From the NCBI RefSeq assembly GCF_046630445.1, contig NC_092340.1, positions 20,767,001 to 20,831,000 of the forward strand: a stretch of 64,000 nucleotides of DNA. Direction: 5' to 3'. Under the pieces are notes generated by a model. That model did no database searches. It was not told where the DNA came from and saw only the letters and a list, made by a program, of their open reading frames with translations. This DNA is from Rutidosis leptorrhynchoides. Lineage: Eukaryota > Streptophyta > Magnoliopsida > Asterales > Asteraceae. Below are positions 33,101 to 45,188 of the stretch, piece by piece. Made by a program: the position numbers and the translations under genes. Position 1 is the first letter of the stretch; the number at the start of each line of letters is the position of its first letter.

Positions 33101-35723
33101 TAAACTGCTAGATGCAGGTTTGATATATCCAATCTCTGATAGTCCATGGGTAAGCCCAGTTCAATGCGTACCTAAGAAGGGTGGCATGACTGTCATTACA
33201 AATGAGAAAAATGAGCTTATTCCTACTAGGACTGTAACAGGATGGCGTGTGTGTATTGATTATAGAAAATTAAATGACGCCACCAGAAAAGATCACTTTC
33301 CCTTACCTTTCATAGATCAAATGTTGGAAAGATTAGCCGGAAATAGTTACTATTGTTTTCTAGATGGATTTTCCGGATATTTTCAAATTCCAATAGCACC
33401 CGAAGATCAAGAGAAAACCACATTCACGTGCCCTTATGGTACTTTTGCTTACAAACGCATGCCATTTGGACTTTGTAACGCCCCTGCAACCTTTCAAAGG
33501 TGTATGATGGCGATTTTTCACGACATGATAGAAGAATGCATGGAAGTATTCATGGATGACTTTTCAGTCTTCGGTGATACATTTAAATCATGTCTAGTTA
33601 ATCTGGAACGAATGCTAATTAGATGCGAAAAATCAAATCTAGTACTTAATTGGGAGAAATGCCATTTCATGGTTAAAGAAGGCATCGTTCTTGGACATAA
33701 AATTTCAAAAGAAGGAATTGAAGTGGATAGAGCTAAAGTAGATGTAATTGCTAAACTTCCACATCCCACCAATGTTAGAGGAGTTAGGAGTTTTCTAGGG
33801 CATGCCGGTTTTTACCGATGTTTCATAAAAGATTTTTCTAAAATTGCCACTCCTATGAATAAACTCCTAGAAAAGGATGCGCCATTCATCTTTTCAGATG
33901 AATGTATCAAATCTTTTAATATTCTTAAAGAAAAACTCACTAATGCACCGATCATGATAACACCAAATTGGAATCTACCATTTGAACTAATGTGCGATGC
34001 AAGTGATTTTGCAATGGGAGCCGTTTTAGGACAAAGGATTGAAAAACGATTTCAACCTATATATTATGCTAGTAAGACGTTACAAGGAGCACAAACGAAC
34101 TATACAACTACTGAAAAAGAACTCCTTGCTATTGTCTTTGCTTTTGACAAATTCCGAGCATATCTCGTTCTAGCAAAAACGGTGGTCTATACCGACCATT
34201 CTGCTCTTAGATACCTATTTTCAAAACAAGATGCTAAACCAAGATTAATCCGTTGGATCTTACTCTTACAAGAGTTTGATATTGAAATCCGAGATAAAAG
34301 AGGAGCAGAAAATCTCGCCGCTGATCATCTTTCTCGTCTTGAAAATCCCGAATTAGAAGTTCTAAATGAATCGGCCATACAAGACAACTTTCCTGATGAA
34401 TATCTATTGAAGATAGATTATAAAGAAATCCCATGGTTTGCAGACTATGCAAACTACTTAGTTTGTGGATTCCTTGAAAAAGGATTATCGTACCAAAGAA
34501 GAAAGAAATTCTTCAGTGATATAAAACACTATTTCTGGGAAGATCCACATCTGTTTAAAAGTTGTCCCGATGGAATAATACGCCGATGTGTATTTGGAGA
34601 TGAAGCTAGTAAAATTTTAAACCATTGTCACACAGGACCAACAGGAGGGCATTATGGGCCTCAACTAACAGCAAGAAAAGTTTATGAAGCTGGATTCTAT
34701 TGGCCTACAATTTACAAAGACGCACACCTTCTTTGCAAATCCTGTGATGCATGTCAAAGGGCCGGAAAAATAAGTCAACGTGATGAAATGCCACAAAATG
34801 TCATCCAAGTATGTGAAGTATTTGACATTTTGGGTATTGACTTTATGGGTCCATTTCCAAAATCTCATAATAATCTATATATACTCGTAGCCATTGATTA
34901 TGTATCTAAATGGGCGGAAGCACAAGCTCTCCCAACTAACGATGCACGAGTTGTAGTCAACTTTTTAAAACGTCTTTTTGCAAGGTTTGGAACACCGAAA
35001 GCTTTAATAAGTGATCGGGGTACTCATTTCTGTAATAATCAACTTGAGAAAGTTCTTAAAAGATATGGAGTAACTCATAAAATCTCCACCGCATATCATC
35101 CACAAACAAGTGGACAAGTTGAAAATACCAACCGAGCTTTAAAACGTATTCTAGAGAAAACCGTAGGATCAAATCCGAAGGAATGGTCCATTAAATTGAA
35201 GGATGCACTCTGGGCTTTTAGAACAGCCTACAAAACTCCAATTGGAACCACACCTTTTAGACTTGTTTATGGAAAAGCATGTCATCTTCCAGTAGAAATT
35301 GAACACAAAGCATTTTGGGCTTTGAAGACATGTAATCTTGATTTATATGAAGCCGGACGTCTACGATTAAGTCAACTAAATGAATTAGAAGAATTAAGAC
35401 ATGAAGCATACGAAAATTCGTTAATCTATAAAGAAAGAACGAAGAAATGGCATGATAAAAGAATCAGAAGTTCAAAAGAATTTAAAGAAGGAGACAGAGT
35501 TCTTCTTTTCAATTCACGATTCAAGCTATTTCCTGGAAAATTGAAATCAAGATGGTCTGGACCATTCATAGTCAAAAGAGTTTTCCCATACGGAACGATA
35601 GAATTAATAAATTCAAATGGGATTGAATTTAAAGTTAATGGTCACAGAGTTAAACATTACATACATGGTCCGATGGAAGTCGACAACGAAGTTAATCACA
35701 ATTTCGACACCACAGCTAACTAA
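30120..35723 (+). CDS. gag-pol: Athila Gag-Pol polyprotein (1867 aa), intact
   Basis: One uninterrupted frame. Capsid region ~155-260. Zinc knuckle [13 protein letters not shown] at 370-382. Asn/Gln-rich linker ~400-490. Aspartic protease active site DLGA at 704-707 with ILGRPF downstream. RT includes [19 protein letters not shown] and the catalytic FMDD at 1144-1147. RNase H has acidic residues D1293 (CDAS), E1332/E1334 (TEKEL) and D1359 (YTDHS). Integrase has an HHCC zinc-binding domain from H1502, and the catalytic triad D1574, D1632 and E1668 with 35 residues between the last two. A C-terminal [10 protein letters not shown]...SRWSGPF region follows, with no chromodomain. The order PR-RT-RH-INT is that of Ty3/gypsy. 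All catalytic residues are present, so it may supply enzymes in trans to gag-only relatives. A PPT-like AAGTGTGGGGAG overlaps the stop codon. Confidence 0.96.
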   Translation: MHRARRSSPFVRSPPVTRSRHLANITAVDFSLESSSSRPSTSVQISDNPFFEPNLTIENPENIQERFVDPEPLNFPPEPPIIQTEIVEEQTIKTESSSDTDSTNSIMENLEPLSMEDRMRAKRTGQGHAITHPDINAPDYEIKGQILHMVTNQCQFSGAPKEDPNEHLRTFNRICTLFKIREVEDEQIYLMLFPWTLKGEAKDWLESLPEGAIDTWDVLIDKFLKQFFPASKAVRLQAEIVTFTQKPNETLYEAWTRYGKLLRGCPQHGLDTCQIVQIFYRGCDITTRKDIDIAAGGSIMKKTETDAYKIIDNTASHSHEWHQEKDIIRSSKAARADSSHDLDSISAKIDAVERRMEKMTKDIHSIRISCEQCGGPHLTKDCLNIELTIEQRENISYINQRPGNNYQNNYQPPRPIYNQNQNYNRNIPYNNQQGPSNQQVSNNTYNQQRPNFQNKPPQQTDDKKPNLEDMMTKLVETQTQFFTSHKQTNEQNAQAFRNQQASIQNLEQEVSNLARLIGERKPGSLPSDTNANPRNETAKAITTRSGTTLKPPEIPVTSDETIPTPQEPQPDQDKEKEPVVEKVNEDNTVKDKPYVKPYQPPLPYPSKMKKEKLEAEQSKFLDMFKQINVNLPFIDVISGMPRYAKFLKDLISNRKKMEELSAVTMNANCSAVLLNKIPEKLSDPGSFTIPCFLGSLSSIEALADLGASINLMPYSLYAKLDLGELKPTRISIQLADRSIKYPRGIMENMLVKVGTLVFPVDFVVLDMEEDSQVPLILGRPFLNTAKTMIDVFGKKLTLSIEDENVTFSVDRAMQQPQSADDTCYYIQTIDAHAELLEEFPELQGTGECSLGEGNEPIDEAEMLATLIANGYEPTTEEIQMLKEEDRYRYKSSIEEPPKLELKPLPNHLEYAYLHGESELPVIISSSLTENEKSQLISVLKAQKPAIAWKIHDIKGISPSYCTHKILMEEGHKTYVQRQRRLNPNMQDVVKKEIIKLLDAGLIYPISDSPWVSPVQCVPKKGGMTVITNEKNELIPTRTVTGWRVCIDYRKLNDATRKDHFPLPFIDQMLERLAGNSYYCFLDGFSGYFQIPIAPEDQEKTTFTCPYGTFAYKRMPFGLCNAPATFQRCMMAIFHDMIEECMEVFMDDFSVFGDTFKSCLVNLERMLIRCEKSNLVLNWEKCHFMVKEGIVLGHKISKEGIEVDRAKVDVIAKLPHPTNVRGVRSFLGHAGFYRCFIKDFSKIATPMNKLLEKDAPFIFSDECIKSFNILKEKLTNAPIMITPNWNLPFELMCDASDFAMGAVLGQRIEKRFQPIYYASKTLQGAQTNYTTTEKELLAIVFAFDKFRAYLVLAKTVVYTDHSALRYLFSKQDAKPRLIRWILLLQEFDIEIRDKRGAENLAADHLSRLENPELEVLNESAIQDNFPDEYLLKIDYKEIPWFADYANYLVCGFLEKGLSYQRRKKFFSDIKHYFWEDPHLFKSCPDGIIRRCVFGDEASKILNHCHTGPTGGHYGPQLTARKVYEAGFYWPTIYKDAHLLCKSCDACQRAGKISQRDEMPQNVIQVCEVFDILGIDFMGPFPKSHNNLYILVAIDYVSKWAEAQALPTNDARVVVNFLKRLFARFGTPKALISDRGTHFCNNQLEKVLKRYGVTHKISTAYHPQTSGQVENTNRALKRILEKTVGSNPKEWSIKLKDALWAFRTAYKTPIGTTPFRLVYGKACHLPVEIEHKAFWALKTCNLDLYEAGRLRLSQLNELEELRHEAYENSLIYKERTKKWHDKRIRSSKEFKEGDRVLLFNSRFKLFPGKLKSRWSGPFIVKRVFPYGTIELINSNGIEFKVNGHRVKHYIHGPMEVDNEVNHNFDTTAN

Positions 35724-35894
35724 GTGTGGGGAGAATCAAGTCTTTAAAGGATAATATGTATTTCTGTTAGAGTTAGATTGTCTGTTTTCGTGTAGTTCTC
35801 GAAAATGGAACACGTATGGTCTTTCCCTAGCAGACCCTAAAGAACTAGTCTTCTCCCCCCATTCTGAATTTTTTTTTTTTTAGGTTTTTACGAA
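35724..35894 (+). other. Spacer between Athila gag-pol and the zinc-knuckle ORF
   Basis: It contains the rest of a PPT-like AAGTGTGGGGAG (35722-35733) and a block shared with the gag-pro element (about 35790-35870). Confidence 0.6.
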
Positions 35895-36311
35895 ATGAAG
35901 ACTGCCTGTGAACTAAACCATGGTCTAATGCTACACGCTTTGATCACTAAACGTAATAATGACATACTACCGAGTGAATTAGTATCAGTAATCAGAGAAA
36001 GAATGGACGGAGTTAGAAAAGAATCCAGATGCGAAGATAATAAGTTACAATTTGGTAAAGGAAAATCAAAATTCGCAGCGAAAAGAAGAGCACGACACCT
36101 AGAACGATGTCACAAATGCGGAAAATGGTCACATGGAGGTAAATGTTCAAATAATCAAACCTATTCAAATACCGAATTTGTTACTTTATGCAGAGACGGA
36201 CCGTTCATATGTTTAGAAGAAAAGACACTGAATGCTCGAGGTTACGCCTATGTAGCCATGGAAAATCAATTAAACCGACTATCTTATGAATGGAATAGAT
36301 CATATAACTAA
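35895..36311 (+). CDS. Zinc-knuckle accessory ORF of Athila (138 aa)
   Basis: An ORF with an ATG start 171 nt after the polyprotein stop. The middle is strongly basic (KGKSKFAAKRRARH) and is followed by CHKCGKWSHGGKC at residues ~75-87, a CX2CX4HX3C pattern close to but not the standard retroviral CX2CX4HX4C. Further Cys residues occur at CRDGPFIC. The combination suggests nucleic-acid binding. I do not recognise a named family. The gag-pro relative has lost this ORF. It could be an independent protein, or an exon of a spliced 3' transcript. Confidence 0.55.
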   Translation: MKTACELNHGLMLHALITKRNNDILPSELVSVIRERMDGVRKESRCEDNKLQFGKGKSKFAAKRRARHLERCHKCGKWSHGGKCSNNQTYSNTEFVTLCRDGPFICLEEKTLNARGYAYVAMENQLNRLSYEWNRSYN

Positions 36312-37224
36312 GAAATCTATTCCACAGGTATGTCTGTACAGTTTTTATTTTTATTTTTTATTTTTAACCTTTTGATAATAAACGCTAATTTGTTCGCTAA
36401 AAAGTATTAAATTGGTATTGAATAAAATTAGGTTTGGCGACCGAAATTATTGATATCATTCAAAAATTTATTACATCACTGCAAAATTTAACGTTTATTC
36501 TTAAGGTATAAATATCTTTAATCAATCAACCCAAAATATTTCAAAAATTCGTCATGAGTTAAATTAGGTCTTGTAACCGAAATTACTTTACCGAAAAGAG
36601 GGGCGCATATTTTTGATAATATTTGATTGATTAAAGTGGGATAAAAAGACAAAAAGATTTTTAATTTTATTTTTACCATATTTTTAAAATTAATATTTAA
36701 ATCTTAAATTAATATTGTAAACTTTGTAAAAACAATATATTTAAAATTGTAAATATTTGAATTTTTAAATTAAGTCTGGTGTGAATTTTTAATTTTTAAA
36801 ATATGAATTTTTAATTTTATGCATTTCAAATTTTAAGTTTGGTGTGATTTTTTTTATTAATTTTGAATTTTATATTTATGTTGTGTGAATTTAAAAACAA
36901 AAATTTACTTTATCTCATTAAGTTAAGAATATGATTTTTAAAATTCGTCGTAAGTTGAAGACTAGGTCTTTGAACCGAAATTGCTTTACCCGAGGGAGGG
37001 ACGAGAACTTTTATTATCATTATTTTTAATCTTTTTGATTTAAAGTATGCCAAAAACATTAAAAAACCCAAAAATCTTAGCTTTTAAAACAATCGCTACA
37101 AAAAGACAAATTTTAAAATTTTGTCGAGAGACGGACTAGGACATCGATCCGAAACGACCTCGTCCTAAATAACAAGGGAAACAAAATTTTAAAATTAAAT
37201 ACTTAATTGTTTTATAGGTTAAAG

Positions 37225-37259
<35 letters not shown>

Positions 37260-37462
37260 ACTCCGCGACTCGCGGAGTTTGAAAGGGAAATCTCCGCGAC
37301 TCGCGGAGGGACTAAAAACCGGAAAAAAATATAACTGCAGAACAGATCAGTCCCAACCCCAAAACAATAAAAATACAGCTCGAAACACTCCGCAAAAACA
37401 CGAAAAAAACCCCCCAAAATCACAATTTTTAATCGTTAATCACCAAATCTTTTGCTAAAATC
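36312..37462 (+). other. Region between the zinc-knuckle ORF and the ORF1-like gene
   Basis: AT-rich with no clear gene. It contains an A-run (about 37229-37255), a GC-rich palindrome pair (37261-37308), and a block near 36940-37020 that is retained in the gag-pro Athila. Confidence 0.6.
37261..37308 (+). repeat. GC-rich palindrome pair upstream of the ORF1-like gene
   Basis: CTCCGCGACTCGCGGAG occurs at 37261-37277 and again at 37292-37308 in the same orientation, 14 bp apart. It is the third site of this pair in the element. Confidence 0.85.
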
Positions 37463-39486
37463 ATGTTGAGAAGGATGCTATCTAAGAATTACTCAAGAAA
37501 AACGGTAAATTTCTACACCTAAACACCATTTAATTCGAAATTTGATGTTCTTGAGCTATTTTTTCCCCAATTTGATTTTGATGCTTTTTAGTGTAATTAG
37601 ACTTAAATTGTTTATGTATTATGCTTGTATAACCTAGATTGATGCTGTTTAACATGATTTGAAGCCTTAAACTTCAAATTTTGAATAATCTAGGGTTTGT
37701 GTTCTTGAGCAATTTGGGGCTTTTTGATATAAACAGGTTATGGCCGATTTTTGTCATGAATTGTTGCTAAATTGAGTAGTGTAACATGTCTAGGTAGTTA
37801 AATGATCCAAACTTTGAGCCTAAACATGATTTTGAGAATTAAAGTGGACTTTTTCAAGTCTAAAATTCATGAACTTGATTTTTGAAAGATAATGCCATTT
37901 GAGACTTGTTTAATTGCTAGTAATGATTATTTTGACATGTTATTTGAGTTGAATGCTTATGAACTTGGCGAAAATTTTCGTATATGCTTATTTGAAAAAG
38001 TGTAGATTTGATAAAAATGTGAAAATAAGCTTAAGTTTGATATAAATTGATAATGTCATTGTAATTATTTTGATTGATGATTTTGCTGACACTAATGCAT
38101 ATTTGGATGCACAAAATTTGTGTTTGATGTGTTTTGCAGAATGAAAGGGGTGAATCTTCATCCCAAGCCCGCAATGCTCCTGCTGAGAATTTGGAACAAC
38201 AGGAGGTGGATAACTACTACAAGCAGGATGTACCTCATCCAGTCATGACCTTTTCGGATATGCACTTGGAAGAATTGCACCCGAACCTGAGATTTGACAG
38301 ACTTTGGATAGATTATCCAAAATATCAACGGGTTTTGCATACTCTTCACTCTAAGGTTGTTGAGGTACCGAGGGTCATAGAATGGGGACCCTTAGAAGCT
38401 GTAGAATTGGCCGGGCCAATTAGGGAATTACTTGTACAGAGGTATGGTAATTCTTCTTTTAATGACTGGATATGTTTATTCACCATACGCAGACCTGTAT
38501 ATAAAGTATGGTGTGAAGAGTTGTTATGTAGTATAGAGTTGAATGATCGGGTAGCTAGTTTAACCGATCGGTCTTTTATTAGATTTTTGTTAGGCGGTTC
38601 GATGCGCCACATGTCTTTACTGGACATGGCTCAGGCTTTACGTATATATACGCCTGAGGAGTTAGCGTCTGCCGATTGTAGAGGATTGATACTAAACGGT
38701 AGAAAGATAGATGAGAATTTTGATACACACGGTGTGTGGAGTCAAATGACAAGCCATCACCGTTTCAAAGGGGGAAACTACTCTTATTTGGATATAGATA
38801 GAGCCGAATTAAGAGTGATACATAGGTTTTTAGCTAATTCGATTACACAAAGGGGTAAGAACAAAGAAAAAGTAAATGAACAAGATTTGTTTTACCATAT
38901 GTGTATTCGAGACCCACAAAGCGCTGTAAGTATACCATATTGTGTGGGTTATTATTTATCAGCTATGGTTCGGGGGATGCGACCACATAGCATAATAGGA
39001 GGTGGTATTTTTATTACTTTGATTGGTGAATATCTCGGTGTGGATATAAGTCGGGGGGGATTATTACTAGAAGAGCCGGAACCCCGCGATACTATAGGTT
39101 TAAATGTATACCATGGTGCGAAAGTTTTGAAGCGGTGGAATAACGCCGCAGTACGATACCATGGTAGACATCTACAGGTGGAGAGAAACCAGCAGCAAGG
39201 TAATGTAGGAGGGGGGAATGAGATGCAAGAAATGCATAGGTTTATAGCTTCTCAGGAATACGAAAATGCTAGACAGAGAGCATTTGAAGATTGGCAAGTT
39301 CATCAGAACCAGATCATAGCGCATTGCCAACATATAGGTAGAAACTATATTCCTACACCGAAACCCGTCTTCCCTCCTTGGTCGATAGAGATGCAGCCAC
39401 CATATCCTACGTATGACCCTGCCGAAGCATTCTATAGCACTTATGGTTATGCCTGGAACCCCTATTGGTACCAATATCATCCTTAG
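37463..39486 (+). CDS. Athila ORF1-like accessory protein, probably spliced
   Basis: The long exon (38140-39486, about 448 codons) has no ATG near its start; the open frame reaches back only to a TTG. A good acceptor, GTTTTGCAG, ends at 38139. Upstream, ATG 37463 opens 14 codons (MLRRMLSKNYSRKT) ending in ACG at 37504, followed by GTAAAT. Splicing 37505-38139 (635 bp, T-rich) joins the two in frame. The protein has an N-terminal charged part, a central region with FNDWICLF and CVGYYLSAM, then IIGGGIFITLIGEYLGV. It resembles the 'Arabidopsis retrotransposon Orf1' C-terminal domain of Athila elements, and ends in a Pro/Tyr-rich tail. I see no signal peptide or clear membrane anchor, so an envelope role is not supported. 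The family call comes from memory. Confidence 0.6.
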
Positions 39487-40392
39487 TTTACTTATTTTTT
39501 TTTTTTGTAATTTGTAATTATTAATACGTTAAATACTTTTGTTAATATTGTAATCATTTTTATAATTATCTAACTTTTATTCTTAGATTTTAATAATTTT
39601 TGAATGTGGGGTAATATACCAAACTTCAAAAATATGTATATATGTTTGCAGTTTATCTTATTTACACAACAGGGTAAAACAACGCATTTTCAAAGACTGG
39701 CATTAAGTTCAGCAAAAGCAACTAATTTTGACGACAAGATGCAAAATATATGTGAAATAACAACAAGACGGAATGAACAAATGATGTGCACCATTTATCA
39801 TTCAGCAAACAAACGCCAATATATTTGGAAACTTTGGTAAAAATTTAATCATTTTCACACAAATCACCCTCAATAATTTAAATTGTTACTGATTTCTTGC
39901 AAATGAGGGCATTGCAAGATCTTAAGTGTGGGAAGGGGTTAAATTCTTTCGGATTTTAAAATTTTTATATTAAACACTTGGTTACCATTAAAAATACTAG
40001 TAAAGCAGTAGTTGTATTAGAATCTAGTGCTCTCTGATAATAAAGAACAGCCCTAGTCTTATATACTGACTACCCAATTCTAGTAAAATTTTTCAAAATT
40101 TTCAATTAAATGAATTCAAAATCATGTTTATACATATTTATGAACGATAAAACTAGGTTTTAACACCAAAATTATTGTTACCTCGGAAAGGACATAAATT
40201 GAGAAACAAACTAAAATGTTAAAATTCATTTAAAATGGAATAGAGGACGATAAAAAGGAAAATAAAAGCCAAGTGTGGGAAAATTTACCAAGTTATTTTA
40301 AACATATGTCACATATATCTGTAACAAATAACTGAAAATACTTTTGCTTTGGACTAAACTAAACTGTTTTACCCGATGAAAGAAAAGAAGAG
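39487..40392 (+). other. 3' untranslated region of the full-length Athila
   Basis: No gene. PPT-like motifs occur at 39924-39938 and 40271-40283. Blocks near 39600 and 39890-39950 are shared with the gag-pro Athila. Confidence 0.6.
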
Positions 40393-40599
40393 ATGGATCT
40401 ACACGATGAATCAATTCCATCATTAAAAGGAAGTAAAGTCTTCCGAAAAAGACACGCGCTTCTTGATTTAGGTCATGAAGTTGTCATCCAGACCAGCTGT
40501 AGGTTGACGAAAAATCTAGAAAAGTCATCACTAAAATCAGCAGGAAATCCACGGACCTCAGCATTAAACAGGGTCGCCAAGTGGTCAGATTTATCCTAA
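40393..40599 (+). CDS. Small conserved ORF near the 3' LTR (68 aa)
   Basis: The counterpart of 3282-3488, with 64 of 68 residues identical by eye and about seven nucleotide changes. No domain is recognised. It may be coding or simply part of a conserved 3' region. Confidence 0.3.
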   Translation: MDLHDESIPSLKGSKVFRKRHALLDLGHEVVIQTSCRLTKNLEKSSLKSAGNPRTSALNRVAKWSDLS

Positions 40600-41538
40600 C
40601 CATGAGAAGGATTTATCTCGTACAATGGGGGGGCACCATGCAAATTAGCTGGATAAGACTAATGAATCAGATCCCCAGAAAGGATAATCTCCTTAAAGAT
40701 TAAAAATCAGCTTTTAAGACTGATATTACTCAATCCTAGAGATTGACCTTAAAGATTGAGAATTCAAACTCATGGAATTCAATGATATCTAAACTCGGGC
40801 TTAAACGAGAAAATATTTTGATCAAAATTACAAACCGATTTGTTTTCTGAAAACCCTATTTTCAATGCGTTCATTACCATTGAACGTAAAATCCTAGGAA
40901 TTCACCTGGAATTCATTAGGTCACCTGAACTAAATCGGGTGTCAACCGTAAGAACGGTGGTTGCATAGCATGGTCAAAGACAGGACCTTGTGTCAAACCA
41001 AAAAATTATAAGGGTGAGCTTTACTATTGCTCCTACCAAGGATAGTAATTGCGTCCGACACGTTATAGACCATAATCAAAAGCATGTCATGGGACATTGC
41101 CTTAACAGTTGCTTGTTCAACGCTTTCCTTTCAACCGGACGGTAGTTTACCGAAAGGTAATATACGGGACAAGTAAACTGGACGTGTTGCTTTCCAAATA
41201 CAAGGTTAGCAAGTGGGTGACACAAAACCGCAAGTTTGAGCTAAAATTTTCAAATCTGAAACCCACCAAACCCACAAAAATATTTTGCAAACACCGGTAA
41301 AGGGTTATTCCGGAAAACTTATCTAGGATAAAAACTAGATTTCAAAAGATCAAATGTTTTCATAAAGATCCAATTTCCTTAATGGATCTAAATTTTTATA
41401 GTCATGTGGGACTGTAAACCATATCGTTACTACCATTGTTTATACCGCCGTATAGAAATCACTGATGTACAAAGTGTGAAGAATAAAGAAGTGATTCTAG
41501 TATTTCAAGACGATATTGCTTGAGGACAAGCAACGCTC
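40600..41538 (+). other. 3' non-coding region before the Athila PPT
   Basis: It is co-linear with 2240-3280 (inverted) of the gag-pro element and contains no ORF of note. The closeness to the PPT suggests cis-acting RNA sequence. Confidence 0.6.
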
Positions 41539-41553
41539 AAGTGTGGGAATATT
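41539..41553 (+). promoter_or_regulatory. Polypurine tract of the full-length Athila
   Basis: AAGTGTGGGAATATT directly precedes the 3' LTR. The same AAGTGTGGG core occurs at 35722, 39924 and 40271. Confidence 0.88.
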
Positions 41554-43546
41554 TGATAATGCTAAAAACGAACATATATTTCATAGCATTATTCCTCAAG
41601 AAAGACAAGCTTTTAGTTGCAATTGTTCTATTTACAAGTGATATTCGTTTAAATAATAAAAGGTGAAGACAAAAGACAGATTCGACGAATTGAAGACGCA
41701 AACGACCAAAAAGCTCAAAAGTACAAAAGACAATCAAAAAGGTTCCAATTATTGATAAGAAACGTCTCGAAATCACAAGAGTACAAGATTCAAAACGCAA
41801 AGTACAAGATATTAAATTGTACGCGAGGACGTTCGAAAATCCGGAACCGGGACCAGAGTCAACTCTTAACGCTCGACGCAACGGACTAAAAATTACAAGT
41901 TAACTATGTATATAAATATAATATAATATATAATTAATTATATTAATTATATATATATTATATATATATATTAAAAACCGTCGGCAGAGAAAACTCCAAG
42001 GACTGAGCTGTAAAATCATCCTCCGCGACTCGCGGAGTTTGAAGGGGATTTTGCCGCGAGTCGCGGAGCCCCAAATTTCAACTCTGGCTATAAAGCAAAC
42101 CGAATTCTGATCAAAATTTCATATTCTATTTTCTCTCTTCTCTATCTATACGATATATATATATATATATATAATTTATATTTTAATTTTAATTTTAATT
42201 ATAATTCTAATAATAAGGGTATGTTAGCGAATGTTGTAAGGGTGTAAGTCGAAATTCTGTCCGTGTAACGCTACGCTATTTTTAATCATTGTAAGTTATG
42301 TTCAACCTTTTTATATTAATGTCTCGTAGCTAAGTTATTATTATGCTTATTTAAAACGAAGTAATCATGATGTTGGGCTAATTACTAAAATTGGGTAATT
42401 GGGCTTTGTACCATAATTGGGGTTTGGACAAAAGAACGACACTTGTGGAAATTAGACTATGGGCTATTAATGGGCTTTATATTTGTTTAACTAAATGATA
42501 GTTTGTTAATGTTAATATAAAGATTTACAATTGGGCGTCCCTATAAATTACCATATACACTCGATCGGACACGATGGGCGGGGTATTTATATGTACGAAT
42601 AATCGTTCATTTAACTGGACACGGGAATGGATTAATAGCCACTAGAATAATTAAAACAGGGGTGAAATTACATTCAAGGGTAATTGGTGTAATTGTTAAC
42701 AAAGTAGTAAAACCTTGGTTTACACGCAGTCGATAACCTGGTGTATTCATTAAACAAAGTATTAAAACCTTGTTACAATTCGAATCCCCAATTAGTTGGA
42801 ATATTTAACTTCGGGTATAAGAATAATTTGATGAGGACACTCGCACTTTATATTTATGACTGATGGACTGTTATGGACAAAAACCAGACGGACATATTAA
42901 ATAATCCAGGACAAAGGACAATTAACCCATGGGCATAGAACTAAAATCAACACGTCAAACATCATGATTACGGAAGTTTAAATAAGCATAATTCTTTTAT
43001 TTCATATTTAATTTCCTTTATTTTATATTTAATTGCACTTCTAATTATCGCACTTTTATTTATTGTTATTTAATCGCACTTTTAATTATTGTACTTTTTA
43101 ATTATCGCAATTTTATTTTATCACATTTTTATTATTTGCAATTTCATTATCGTTATTTACTTTACGCTTTAATTTAAGTCTTGTATTTATTTTATATTTT
43201 ACATTAGGTTTTAACTGCGACTAAAGTTTTAAAATCGACAAACCGGTCAATAAACGGTAAAAACCCCCCTTTATAATAATAATATTACTTATATATATGT
43301 TTGTATTTTTATAAAAGTAAACTAATATAGCGTTGAGCTTTGTTTAAAGATTTCCCTGTGGAACGAACCGGACTTACTAAAAACTATACTACTGTACGAT
43401 TAGGTATACTGCCTATAAGTGTTGTAGCAAGGTTTAAGTATATCCATTCTATAAATAAATAAATATCTTGTGTAAAATTGTATTGTATTTAATAGTTTTT
43501 CCTAGTAAATTTATAAGCTATTTTATATACACCTCGTACGACATCA
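41554..43546 (+). repeat. 3' LTR of the full-length Athila
   Basis: 1993 bp. Against the 5' LTR I count about ten substitutions (three clustered at GGTTAGGG/GGGCGGGG) and two insertions of 4 and 6 bp in AT-rich repeats. The GC-rich pair lies at 42021-42068. Confidence 0.95.
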
Positions 43547-43551
43547 ATCAT

Positions 43552-44958
43552 CGAAAGTTTGATGATAAAGAATAGTATGTTGAAAGCGCTCAGAAAAGTT
43601 GAAACTGGAAAACGGATTGAGCTAACCACGAAGAAGACCAAGGACAAATACAAGGACCATACCCTATATTCAAAGAATCTAGGTAATTCTGGATCCGTTG
43701 AAATCTTTAGAGAATATCTCACTCCGAAGTCATGTTAAAATCTTGAGGAAAATTTTTCTTCATCAACCTTCAAACTTGGAAATTCCAAAATATCATCATA
43801 AATATCTTCGATATTTCTGAGGATATTTTCATAACTATTCTTATCCGAAATCATTAATCTCTTCGTGCTATCAGTAGTACATCATATAGAAACTGTTAGT
43901 TTCTATATTCTGTAAACTTTCGAGCTTAAAATATGAATGTTATTGAAGTAATGTTGGGAACTGATGCATGAGTTAGTATAATATAATGACACTTGATCAA
44001 CGTGATTATATTACAGTAAGTCATGCTGAGTTTTAATGGAACGTGATGATTCACAGACCATAAGTCATCATGTGCCATGTTATACGACTCTTACATTCTA
44101 TATAATCTATAAACATATCAAGAACAAATTTTCTTGATAGTTCTATCTTTCTCTTGAATTTTGGTAAATTAACCAATCAAGATCGTGCCATTACCATTTT
44201 CTTTTTAGAACATTAACCATGTTCATTCTGAATTTTATATCTACAAATTCTAGACCATTACTGGTTATACTTAAAGTCGAGAAGAGAATAAAAAGGCAAA
44301 TAGCTCCGGTATATAGGGGAAAATATAAAGCCCAATGATAACACTGAAATTACAAACCGTGGATATCAGTGAGTCTAGCAATAAAAAGACACGGAAGGAT
44401 TATACATACAATAATCCCTAGAGCATAGTAGAAATAAACAGATTCTTCCGGTGGGAGTTGGAAAAGAAGAACGATCATTACGCTAGTCAGAATAAGAACA
44501 AGAATTAGAACCGGATTAAGCATTATTATAATCTTTTGGATATATGAACTAAGAAAGAAAGTATAGAAATGGTGAAAACTAATGGAACGAAAAAGGTAGA
44601 ATTTATAGTGGAAATACTTGACAGAGTAATCAAGGCAGATCACCGTATTTAATTATAGAGATCTTAATTCGCCGAAGAATCAAATCTTTTAGATTTCGAA
44701 GATTTTCTTTACATTCCTTGAATTCCGGAATTCAAACGTGACTACGTCAAAAGCTAAGGCGAATATTTAAATTTCTCTTTTCACTCTTTTGTGACAGCTT
44801 CACTCATACGCTTTACATAATCGAAGCGTTATATCCATATTACTCAATAAAGATAAAACTCTACTTATCAACTCATATTCGTCATGAAAACATTTTTATT
44901 GTTAGCCATGATGATCCCACTCAAATTTCGGGACGAAATTTCTTTAACGGGTAGGTAC
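43552..44958 (+). other. Internal region of the 4.1-kb-LTR element, right part, with PPT
   Basis: Directly after the Athila TSD a 54-codon frame (ATG 43577 to TAA 43738, MLKALRKVETGKRIEL...) is basic and may be the remnant of an ORF interrupted by the Athila insertion. The rest shows no domain. The end, TTTCGGGACGAAATTT then AACGGGTAGGTAC, is the usual run-up and PPT (about 44946-44958) of Tekay-like elements. Confidence 0.55.
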
Positions 44959-45130
44959 TGTGATGACCCGGGAATTTCCGACCAAATTTAAACTTAATCT
45001 TTATATGCTTCCAACACGATAAGCAAAGTCTGTTATATTGAGTCTCAAAAATTCTTGAATTGGTTACATGAATTCAGTTAACCTTTGACCTTGCCCGATG
45101 ATTCACGAACAATTGTTGTTAATAAGTATG

Positions 45131-45188
<58 letters not shown>

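Larger units (their letters stand above)
26714..43551 (+). mobile_element. Full-length Athila-lineage Ty3/gypsy retrotransposon
   Basis: TSD ATCAT (26714-26718 and 43547-43551), LTRs of 1983 bp (26719-28701) and 1993 bp (41554-43546), a tRNA-Asp-type PBS, and a PPT at 41539-41553. The LTRs differ by about ten substitutions and two AT-rich length changes, so the insertion is young. It encodes a conserved leader ORF, an intact gag-pro-RT-RH-INT polyprotein, a zinc-knuckle ORF, an Athila ORF1-like gene with a likely intron, and a small 3' ORF. It has the enzymes that the gag-pro element at 358-10213 lacks. The coding capacity is intact, so it may be autonomous. Confidence 0.95.

Noticed and set aside
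38134-39486. Retroviral-type envelope gene
   Set aside because: No signal peptide, clear membrane anchor or fusion-peptide pattern is visible. The sequence fits the Athila ORF1 family better.
44350-44643. 97-codon minus-strand ORF with a hydrophobic stretch
   Set aside because: It lies in the non-coding internal region of the 4.1-kb-LTR element, has no recognised domain and no counterpart elsewhere in the window.
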